Positions 55,718-64,000 of a stretch of DNA of 64,000 bases are shown one piece after another (within the stretch, counting starts at the first letter, position 1; the number at the start of each line of letters is the position of its first letter). The notes below the pieces were generated by a model. The model was not told the origin of the DNA and did not search any database. It worked only from the letters and a program-made list of their open reading frames with translations. The position numbers and the translations under genes are program-made. Source of the stretch: Dolomedes plantarius (Eukaryota; Arthropoda; Arachnida; Araneae; Dolomedidae). Location: positions 158,228,828 through 158,292,827 of the forward strand of contig OU015499.1 in the NCBI GenBank assembly GCA_907164885.2. Reading direction: 5' to 3'.

Positions 55718-56158
55718 TTATTTTTCTAAAATTTTTAAAAATTGTCGGGTTGTGATGGCCACACAACTCGAAACTTTTTTTTTGTCATTCGGCAAAATTT
55801 TTATTTTTGGATCTTGGGGTTTTTCTTTGAGTGCAACTACAGTTGAGAAACTGAATCCATCTACCTGCATTTGATCATCCACAAAAAATTTTTTGAAGTG
55901 GTGGGAGGAATCTGTTTTAACCTCCTTTCCAACTTCAGAGTCAGCATTCCTCAGCAAACGTGAGGATACACGGTTGTTTGAGAGAGATGTGATTTGTGTA
56001 TAAGAAGTAAGGTATGTTAAAGGTATTAAACGTGTATTGCTATTGAAACGAATTTTGATGTAATGAAGTTGTTTTATTAATGTAACAGTACTTTGAAGAA
56101 AAAGAAGAGATATTGATATGAAATTAATGTAAAAATTTATAATATTGTAATTTTGCAT
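55718..56158 (-). other. 146-codon frame inside the non-coding LTR element, unidentified
   Basis: Minus-strand frame without recognisable gag, pol or env motifs. The C-terminal half is charged (KEKPQDPKIKILPNDKKK). Opposite to the element's inferred orientation, so probably incidental, but it is the longest frame in the element. Confidence 0.2.
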
Positions 56159-56658
56159 GAATAGAGAATTGTTATGAATATAAGAGTACCCAAGGAAGTT
56201 AAAAAATATAATAGAGTGTATTTTGATTGTGATATAAACAATGTCAGTATTAATAGAATATAGGGTGAGAACTAATAATAATACAATATGTGGACAGTGT
56301 TAAGAGATAGTTTCCAGGTAGTGTAAATATTTATATTGTGTTTTATTCATATCAAATATATCAAGATAATATGTCATGTAATCATAGAATTTATGTTATC
56401 GTCTTATATTTCGAATACCAGTCTTATATTTTGAACTTATACTGTAATTATGGTAAAGTGCATACGAAGCAAATAAGATGAAGGATAGTAGGGAAACCGC
56501 ATGGACCTGCTATCTGGAGGAACCATTGTGGACTTTGCCAGATATTTTTGTAATCTTCTGTTATATTCTGTATAATTGTAATATTTTGTAGTTTATTTCT
56601 TTATGTTATGTATGAAAGCCTCCACCCGGGTAGACAACGTTTTTAAAATGGGGGGATA

Positions 56659-57018
56659 TGAAAGATATAAAATTTAAGTTGATCCCCTGTAAATTTTCTT
56701 CCCTTCCCATGCTTAAGATCGCATTACCAAATTCTGTTTTCAAGAACCCAGGAATATTTTTCATAGCGTCAGCAGTTCCTGGGCAAGCCACGAAACTGTA
56801 CGACTACTTTTCTATGCCCAAATAAGGTAATCGTCCTGCACAACTGATGCAGCTTGCAAAAAACATCTTTGGTCAGCAAATTCTTCAACCGCAGATACCT
56901 CTATACTCAAACCCCGGGAATCACTCTGGTGTTGGCTTTCCATTAGATCAGATGTCTGTTTAACCACTCGGAAATAAATTTCTTTTTCTAAAAGTTCTGT
57001 AATCTGATCTTATTTCAT

Positions 57019-57022
<4 letters not shown>
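56659..57022 (+). repeat. Right LTR of the non-coding element
   Basis: Same length as the left LTR; three substitutions noted (near 56727, 56775 and 56963). Preceded by a purine tract at 56645-56658. Confidence 0.93.

Positions 57023-57063
<41 letters not shown>
57023..57063. repeat. (TA)n microsatellite, right part
   Basis: Continues the TA tract interrupted by the LTR element. Confidence 0.95.
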
Positions 57064-57066
<3 letters not shown>

Positions 57067-57616
57067 AATAAGATGAAAGAGAAAACCAGTAATAGCTCTA
57101 AAGCTACTTGAAGCCAGGAACATCCAACATGTAAAGAAAAGTATGAATAAGGTTTTTGACAGCATTTCTTCATCAGCGGTGTCAATACTGTCTAAAAACC
57201 AATGGATTGTTTCTGATGAGTATGATCTATTAAATAAACACACTCAGACACCGTACAATCCATTATTAACAGAAGAATTGAATAATAAATGAATTAAGTT
57301 TGAATAAAAGTACTTAACCAAAGAACACCAAGCCTGGCGCTAGTCAGAGTGGAAGTTAAGAACTTGTAACCGCAAGATGACTGATGTCATAAAACTTGCA
57401 ACCATTGAGGTAGTGGATACTCAGTTACAGACTTACTTAGGTTACCATATTTTAAGACTATTATTCCTTTATTTATTTATTTTTTATTATTGTTACTACT
57501 ATGATTTAATATTATTTTTATTTTATTTTACTTATGATTTTTCTTTTTGTTTTTAGTAGTTATTATTTTTATTTTAACCTATTGTTATGTTTAACTTATT
57601 AATGCAACAGAACAAA
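57064..57616. other. No recognised gene
   Basis: A minus frame (57243-57064) with hydrophobic FTCWMFLASSSFRAITGFLF has no identifiable domain. The rest is AT-rich with TTATTT runs. Confidence 0.4.
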
Positions 57617-58000
57617 CTATTCATTAAAACAAAAACGACCAATTATGTTTTTGGATAGACTTACTGGGTAATTATTACGAGTTAGCACAGCTTTCAAGTC
57701 TATAATATGCTTAATCCTATTGTCTTTAGAACATAGCCTATTTATACGAACTAACTGATTTACAATAATGTTATTAAAAACAGATTTATGTAAACAGGTT
57801 AGATAATTTTGAAATTTAACAATATTAAAATTATAGTCAGATCTTTTGTCGTATACGTCAAAAGTAAATTTATTGTTAGTACTTAATTTAATATTAATAT
57901 CTAGAAAGTTTACATTAATATTATCATGGCTACTTTTAATTAGTTCCAAATTAGGAGGGTAAAAATTTAAGTCTATAGGGTTATTACTTTTAATGTATGT
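57617..58000 (-). pseudogene. Retroelement RT C-terminal fragment, possibly Penelope-like
   Basis: Minus-strand frame: NVNFLDINIKLSTNNKFTFD then VYDKRSDYNFNIVKFQNYL and NNIIVNQLVRINRLCSKDNR. The VYDKRxDxNFxIVxF...QLxRxxRxCS pattern is one I associate with the region after the catalytic palm in Penelope-like or related single-RT retroelements. Catalytic motifs and any GIY-YIG domain are absent. Ends at the downstream microsatellite. Confidence 0.4.
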
Positions 58001-58035
58001 ATATATATATATATATATACATACATACATACATA
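58001..58035. repeat. (TA)n/(CATA)n microsatellite
   Basis: TA repeats followed by four CATA-type units at the left flank of the Tc1 element. Confidence 0.9.
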
Positions 58036-58073
58036 CAGGTGGTTATGAAAATAATGGAAATACATCAATATTA

Positions 58074-60040
58074 GGGTAGGTGGGGGCAAAGGTTCGCACG
58101 TACATTTGAAAATGACCGGGAAGAGTAGGGTAGGTAGTGCATTCGTATACTTCCAGTCAGTTGCCTCGTGAAAGCTGTTGGAGTTACGACCTCCTCTTGC
58201 AGAGAAAATGAGTTAAGCTTATTTTCGTTATTTTTAATGTAATATTTTGCAACTTTTGAGTAATTTGTAGCATTACTCAAACTCACCAACTGTTTTATGC
58301 CTATTTTCCATGTTAGGGTGGTAAATAACCTTTCAAATCCTACCTTGGGTTTTGGATTAACTCAAATACAATGGCGTCCATTCTGCCAAAACTGAAGCAG
58401 CACGAAATGGGGTAAAGTTTGCAGTGCAAACCTTTGCCCCTCATACTATTAACATTTGTTTCATGTCCTCTTTTCATTAGGAATCCTTATTTACAAGGTC
58501 TTTTAGTTCTTGGTTTCAGTTTACGGCAAACATTCATCTTGAAACATGGTGTCTAGCGTGCTGGAATTATACGAGAATTTAGCATTTTTACCTACAAATG
58601 GGGGAATTTTATTCAACCTTTTTCTTATAATATTTTCAAATAAACAAAAATTACTACAAAATAAACGAGAATATAATGTTCTAATACTCGTATGTGCGGC
58701 AGAGGGGAAACTTTCCGAAATCATTTTTCTTTTTTAATTTATTTTTCTTTTTTATTATAGCCAATATATATTGGAGAAAGCTGTTCTACTATTATTGTAA
58801 AGTCAGGTTTGTTTCCATTGTTCCAGTCATCCAACTTTCATTTACAACCCTTTTTACCTGGAATTAAAAAATTCAATAGAACTAGTTGACTAAGTTTTCA
58901 ATACTTAAAGTAAATGTCAAATTTCACTTGTAAATTATTAATGGGCATTCACATTTTTGTAATTTGAAAATAAATTAAGGTTTTTGATAAAAACTGTTTG
59001 TTTTTAATAATAAATTTTTTTTAAATGCTTGAAAATCCATAAAATAAAAATAAGATAAATTAGTACTACACAAAAAATAAAATAGTTCTGAACAAAGACC
59101 TATTTTACAAGATAAAAGAATTAAATGTTGTTATAAGACATTTATAGGCTTCGAAGGTCTGGTCAGTGAAATTAGCTCTCCCTCATTAATGGACGAGTTT
59201 AGGCTAATTTGCTACCTAGATATGAAAGGAAAAAAGATGGGGTGGGGGTGGATTTTACAAGCCAGTAGTACTAGACACCCTGTTTCGTTACCTACGCTAA
59301 AAGGTTTTTTTTCTTTTCCGGAGTTTAAATAATAATAAGGTAAGAGATATTTAATAATATTTTATTCACAGAATCAAAAATCAATCAGTAAATAGGATTA
59401 ATGCATCTAGTCAAGTGTACTAAGTCAATTTATTTCCTACCTTAATTTGCTTAATTTTTACGGTTTTAAAAGACTGAGTAAAGCCTAAGATATGATATAA
59501 CGTAGTGTTAATAGTTGATATTTTAGTTGGAAGTTCTTTAGTTTGAGAAAAAAAAAAAATTTGAGATTAACCCTGTTCAATTTGTGAATTCCTTTATTGG
59601 ATTCAACTTTCTGTGTTAATAGTTGATACTTCAGTTTGAAATTATTTAGTTTAAGAAAAAATTTATTGAGATTAACCAGTTCAATTTGTGATTTTCTATA
59701 TATTTATAACACCTTTAGAAAGATTACAAAATGTGAAATAAAATTATTTAGACAACTCTATTTGTGATTGTCTATTCCTATCCAGTTAGAAACCAACGAG
59801 TGGGGTAAAGGTTCGCACTGCAAACCTTTACCCCACCGGTTGGGGCAAAGGTTCACAAACAGGTGGTTTGGTAAAATTACAAATTCGGTGCCTCAGCCTT
59901 TCGGGAAAAAATTCATTATTTTATAGATGGTAGAGGAGGTACTCAACTACAATACAAGTGACTTTTTGGGGCGATAAGATCTAATGGAGGCCCGTAAAAA
60001 CCAAAATCTCAAAACTGCAAACCTTTGCCCCCAAATACCC
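58074..60040. mobile_element. Non-autonomous TA-target element rich in a repeated palindromic motif
   Basis: Ends GGGTAGGTGGGGGCAAAGG and, inward from the right, GGGTATTTGGGGGCAAAGG; TA on both sides (58072-58073, 60041-60042). The word GGGGyAAAGGTTyGCA or its complement occurs seven times: 58083, 58409, 58425, 59802, 59819, 59842 and about 60016. Copies at 58409-58440 and 59802-59834 form back-to-back palindromes. No transposase frame. Two 60-67 codon frames near 58521-58737 have no domain. Confidence 0.82.
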
Positions 60041-60149
60041 TAGTGGTTTTTATGGAAGTGCTTCGTATTCCTTAAAAAAACAAGTTTAGGGACCAATATT
60101 TTTTTTATAGAATATAGTGTATACATTTTTCTACTCTAAACTAGCAGTA

Positions 60150-61160
60150 ATGAAACTATGGGCATCAGGCTCTTTGGGGGATAGCGTAAGATGTCAAACC
60201 TTGTAGACCGTGCAGAAGGGCAAATTGTTGAAGTGCGTTTAATTGGAGTATCTGTTACAACAGCCCCCATGTATTTGGGTTTTTACCGAGCTATGATATC
60301 GGAAGTCATGATGACATACAGAGTTCAGGGAAAGGCATCCTCTGTGAAACAGAATAGTGGAAGAAAGGGAAACCTAAGTGAAAGAGACTGACGGGTATTG
60401 AAGCGGATTGTGACATCCAAAAAGAAGACAACAGCAGCCAAAGTGACCGTAAAGCTCTGTCTGAATCTTCAGCTCCAGTATCAGTCATTACAGGTAAGAG
60501 AAAACTTCACAAACGAAACATTTACGGCAGAGTAGCAATTCCCAAGCCACTCGTAACACATGTGGATACAAAACGTCCTCTACAGTGGTGCCACGAGCAC
60601 AAATCCTGGTCGAGTGATACGTTAAGATATGAGATTTGGTTAGATGAATCAATGTTCACTTTGTTCCCTGCAACAGGACGTGCGTATGTCTGAAGAACAC
60701 CTACACAAACGTATTATCATGCTTGTCTCATGCCAGCTGTCAAACATAGAGAGGAAATTTCTTAGGGTTTCGGTGGTCATCTCATGGTTTTCAAAAGAGA
60801 TCTATTGTAACCCTGAAAGGGAGATTGACTGGGAAGGACTATGTGGAACTTTTAGCCGACCAGATCCATCCTATGGTGCAAAAATTGTTTCCTAGGAGAT
60901 GGCGTTCTCCATGATGATAATGCTCCAATCCATACAGCTAGACGTGTCAAGTCGTGGTTTGAGGAACTTAACACCTTATCTGGCCCGTATAGTCCCTAAA
61001 CCTCAATATCATGGAACTGCAGTGGTCTATTTTAGGGAACAGAGTCAGGAATCGATATCCAACAATAGAATCTCTACAGGAACATTGACGATTTATCCAT
61101 AAAGAATGGTATAATATTCCTTTAACCACTATTCATGACTTGCATAAATCACTTCCTTAG
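60150..61160 (+). pseudogene. Tc1 transposase, multiple frame breaks
   Basis: The N-terminal HTH is in 60191-60391 (GQIVEVRLIGVSVTTAPMYL, then SGRKGNLSERD, a GRPR/K-type linker). IAIPKPLVTHVDTKR-like sequence near 60530-60580 and WLDESMFTLFP near 60638-60665 carry the first catalytic Asp. 60899-61102 retains DDNAPIHTARRVKSW-like sequence near 60915-60960 in another frame. Several stops and shifts. A decayed relative of common arthropod Tc1. Confidence 0.8.
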
Positions 61161-61262
61161 TGAATCTAGGTGGTATTAAATGCCATAGATGGTCCTATGT
61201 CATATTAATTAAGAATTTCATGTTTTTCCCAAGTGTTTCCATTATTTTGATAACCACCTATA

Positions 61263-62086
61263 TATATATATATATATAAACTTAACTTTTAAAGGTAAGT
61301 ATGTCGCAGTGCTGCCACAGGGTTCTCAGAACCAGATGCAAAAGAGGTGCAGGAGACATTATTAAAAAAGGGAGAGTTGAAGGGGAGTAATTTGAGCAGG
61401 GCGTGCGAAACGGTCAACGAGTAGTGGCCAGCTGTGGGACTAGCGCTACATTCCAGCCTTGCCAACCTCTACGAAGCTCCTCCCCCTAGCGCCATCTCGA
61501 AATACCCCTGCTTCCCCCTAACACCAACTTGAGATCACCCTAGGCTTAGACCTTCCTAAAAGAAATTCTGGCTCCAAATAGGCATCCTATTTGAGAGATA
61601 AATTGAAATGAATAGAAAATACGTACTTACATAATGAAATGGAGGTTTATTTACACTTGACATATGTATGGAACTTATAATCTAAAAGAAAAACGCGTCT
61701 CGATTATACAAATTATTAAAAAATGCCCCCCCCCCAAAAAAAAAAATAAAAAAAAATGGGTCCCTAAAAACACCCCTTTTAGTCTAACTTACCTTCAAAT
61801 TTAGGGGGAAAACCCCCAAGTTGGCAACACTGCTTCATTCCCAACGGAGTGGAACAGTCCATTTGAATTTTGAGGTGGGATAGGTTTTATATGGCGCCAT
61901 CTACTGACACCTTGAATTACTAATTGTAAAATGTAATCCTTTTTTATTTATTTATTTATATTTTTTAAATACGTATGCTGTTGCAGTTATTAATGTTTGA
62001 ACGTTTTTTTAATTTATTATACTGCTCATTAAGTGTCGAAATTAATTTAGTTGTTGAACAAGAAAGTATTCAGGGATTTAGAGGAA
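61263..62086. other. No gene; possible small inverted-repeat element
   Basis: CAGTGCTGCCACAGG at about 61292 and its rough complement (TTGGCAACACTG, ending about 61831) could be ends of a 540-bp element, but no target duplication matches. A poly-C/poly-A stretch lies at 61727-61750. Confidence 0.35.
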
Positions 62087-62998
62087 TTAAATAATATATA
62101 ATTCCAAAGCCAAAGGAACTCCTATAGGTTTGTACAACAACACAGGATTATAGGAGGAATTTTTCATCTTTTGCACAATGATATCTACTGACGTTGCATC
62201 ATCTGGGTGCAGAACAACTTTTTGCTCAGTGTTAAAATCCCTACGAATGTTATACAGATCTTGGCGAGTAGTGAGCCCAAATCTTTTGGTATGAGAGTAC
62301 ATTTCCCTTGTTTGATCTAAAATTTTTGAAATGGGAACACCAATGCTAAGAGAAGTAGCAAGGCTTGTTCTTTCCTCTTTCGTTAAAGGAAGCTTCCCAA
62401 CTTCTGTATCATGCCCAACATGGACAGATTGGTACTGGACTGTTATTTCACTGATTTCATCTATAGTTTGTCTTGCAACATTCATTACTGTTGGGCAAGT
62501 AAAACCACACTTAACTGATCCAGAAGATTTAATGTTGCGCACCCTGTTCACTTTTGCATGAGAAACACCACTACGATGATAGGCGTAATACGAAAATTTC
62601 ACTCCTGCTTCATTCTCATAAATATTCTTAATTACAAAGGATGACTTATTTTCCTGCTGAACTCTCAATTTCCAAGCTGAAAAGTCTTCTTCGCAAATAA
62701 AGGTTTGGTAAACGAAATTTAACTTTATATCATAAATATCTTGCAGATGTTCCTGTAAATTAGACATTGTTCGGAACTTTTGGTTACACATTCCACACAG
62801 TTGATTACCTGTCATGGCCAATTCTTCATCATGAAATTTTCGGTTGTGACGGTTTAAATTCTTTAATAGACTGAATTTTATATTACATTTGTTACAAACA
62901 ATTTCAGAAGAGTTGTTGCGCCGTTTTTTTTTTTGTTTTTTTTTAACAATTTCACAAGAATTGTTTGGTCCTGATAAGGACCGTTTTTTGAAAGAACT
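62087..62998 (-). CDS. MULE-type transposase N-terminal region (two C2H2 fingers + FAR1/FLYWCH-like domain)
   Basis: The minus frame is open from about 62998 (TGA just upstream) to TAA at 62087. It begins with a basic NNSCEIVKKKQKKKRR stretch, then finger CNKCNIKFSLLKNLNRHNRK (followed by FH) and finger CGMCNQKFRTMSNLQEHLQD. FICEEDFSAWKLRVQQENKS starts the FAR1/FLYWCH-like DNA-binding domain (YYAYHRSGVSHAK; SGSVKCGFTCPTVMNV; VQYQSVHVGHDTEVGKLPLT). SISKILDQTR... and LTTRQDLYNIRRDF follow. This is the N-terminal half of the arthropod MULE-derived 'SWIM-type' proteins; the DDE core and SWIM finger are missing. The only good ATG (62821) lies after finger 1, so an upstream exon is likely. No frame damage over about 300 codons. 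Confidence 0.78.
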   Translation of the reverse strand, partial: SSFKKRSLSGPNNSCEIVKKKQKKKRRNNSSEIVCNKCNIKFSLLKNLNRHNRKFHDEELAMTGNQLCGMCNQKFRTMSNLQEHLQDIYDIKLNFVYQTFICEEDFSAWKLRVQQENKSSFVIKNIYENEAGVKFSYYAYHRSGVSHAKVNRVRNIKSSGSVKCGFTCPTVMNVARQTIDEISEITVQYQSVHVGHDTEVGKLPLTKEERTSLATSLSIGVPISKILDQTREMYSHTKRFGLTTRQDLYNIRRDFNTEQKVVLHPDDATSVDIIVQKMKNSSYNPVLLYKPIGVPLALELYII

Positions 62999-63204
62999 TC
63001 AGACAGTTTGTCACAGAACTAACTTGAAACCGACAAGAAAAGCGAACCTAACTTGATACACTCAAGAGAAGCGAACAACTTGTAATAGGCAAGTGAAGCG
63101 TAGAATAGCGAATAGATGGCGCCACCACAGCCTCTAAATTGTAGCGTATATCTTAAACACAGATCTGTAGCTTCTAGCTTCATGATCTTAAGAAGTAAGG
63201 ATTA
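62999..63204. other. Short flank upstream of the MULE-type frame
   Basis: No gene; contains repeated AAGCGAA / GAAGCGAAC words (63035-63105) and an AGATGGCGCCAC word (63114-63125). Confidence 0.4.
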
Positions 63205-64000
63205 GTAGATTATTGCACTTGATTTTCTATAATCGTAGTAATTAAAAGTAAAGTGTGGTGCCCTTGCCGACAAACTTTGGATCACATACTGAAATTAAAT
63301 TGATCTAGATGCCAGAAAAATAAACAGCCATTTGAGTACATTTGATTTACAGGTATTGTTTTCTGTATTGTATGACCCAAATGTTCTGTTAAAATGCTGA
63401 AAATGATAAATGATTTCTTCATTTTACTCTATTTTTTTTGTGAGTGAAGCTAAATGCTAATACAATACTGATAACTTTTAAACTGTTAAAACGGCCTCTT
63501 CAGCCATGGTATATTGTCTGTAGCAAATTAGTAGAGTATAACTTTCAGGTCGATGTTTGCGTGCTATTAAAATGTGCGCTCTACGATTTCAAGAGATTGC
63601 TCAAAGTTGGCAATCTGATTTCTCTGGTAATTTTATTTACAATTTTTATTCAAAATTTACAAACATATCATCAAACAAGGCAGACATAAAGTATTTAGCA
63701 ACTTTGCTAGATAACATCAGAGTCATGCAAATGTTTTTGAACTGTTAATAATTGCGGTCAAAGATAAAATATGCGGGGGAACAGTTACATATACTATGGT
63801 GTTTGGCAGGAAGTTATCAAACTCCAAGAAGTGGAGTTCTCCTGATGAGAATTTTAGGAAAATACTGTTTCTTAATGTTTTAAAACTTTTAGCCTGACAA
63901 TCAATGCTGTATAAAAATTCAACAAGTAACTGATGAACAACATTAGAATATTTAAAAAAAAACATTGAATACAGCATTTATCTGGAGTAAATTTAATTAG
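63205..64000 (+). repeat. Dispersed repeat, copy 2 (runs off the right edge)
   Basis: 63205-63621 matches 30011-30428 and 63838-63990 matches 31497-31645; about 1.07 kb present in copy 1 is replaced here by about 215 bp. Two overlapping plus frames (63444-63748) and a minus frame (63977-63723) have no recognised domain. Confidence 0.75.

Larger units (their letters stand above)
53457..57022 (+). mobile_element. Non-coding LTR retroelement (LARD-like), young
   Basis: Two 364-bp direct repeats (53457-53820 and 56659-57022) that start TG and end CA and differ by three bases by eye. A purine-rich AAAATGGGGGGA precedes the right LTR. The 2.84-kb interior has no gag or pol motif on either strand, only one incidental 146-codon minus frame (55718-56158) and a 27-A run (54722-54748). 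Flanking TA repeats provide the short target duplication. It must rely on proteins of another element. Confidence 0.9.
58036..61260 (+). mobile_element. Tc1-like element, decayed, with nested element
   Basis: Left end CAGGTGGTTATGAAAATAAT (58036-) and right end complementary (TTATTTTGATAACCACCTA, ending at 61260), flanked by TA. Transposase remnant at 60150-61160. A 1967-bp element (58074-60040) is inserted 38 bp inside the left end. Confidence 0.88.

Noticed and set aside
61292..61831. MITE with CAGTGYTGCC ends
   Set aside because: End similarity is short and no target duplication matches; kept only as a note in the intergenic entry.

Overview
The window is AT-rich eukaryotic DNA dominated by transposable elements. 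Long TGEKPF-linked C2H2 zinc-finger arrays, BEL/Pao and Ty3/Gypsy retrotransposons, Tc1/mariner, pogo/Tigger, hAT, MULE-like and Helitron elements together point to an arthropod. The Tc1 transposase at 22252-22809 and the GC-richer insert at 19530-19810 look like sequences I associate with orb-weaving spiders. The spider assignment is inference; no database was searched. No bacterial-type operon, CRISPR array or rRNA gene was seen.

The main architecture is a large direct duplication. Copy A (1-13237, running off the left edge) and copy B (39709-52480; its Gypsy element extends left to 36658) share the same order: minus-strand Ty3/Gypsy element and LTR, a non-coding stretch with a SWIM-finger remnant, a splice-acceptor-like site, a plus-strand C2H2 zinc-finger array, and a shared 3' flank. 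Each copy later took its own insertions, and the other copy serves as the empty site. A hAT carrying a nested Helitron entered copy A (7257-11988, 8-bp target duplication). A DD41D mariner (45530-46830) and a short Helitron (47661-48470) entered copy B. Copy A keeps one open 15-finger frame. Copy B has about 21 fingers but is split by a frameshift and stop near 50540.

Between the copies (13238-36657) is a stack of elements: a BEL/Pao element (13238-21960) whose 5' LTR holds a Tc1 element, itself holding a Tigger; a truncated Tc1; a ZBED5-like hAT fragment; an inverted pair of mariner-like elements with a perfect hairpin; a degenerate THAP-like start; two copies of an unassigned 8-bp-TSD family with internal 75-77 bp tandem repeats (27373-28218 and 31714-32815); a dispersed repeat (30011-31645); and another hAT remnant.

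Right of copy B lie a young LTR element with no coding capacity (53457-57022) inserted inside a (TA)n tract, a possible Penelope-like fragment, a Tc1 element (58036-61260) with a motif-rich element nested in it (58074-60040), and the open N-terminal part of a MULE-type gene (62087-62998) beside the second copy of the dispersed repeat. Apart from the zinc-finger genes, nothing here looks like an ordinary single-copy host gene; almost all other coding sequence is transposon-derived and mostly broken.
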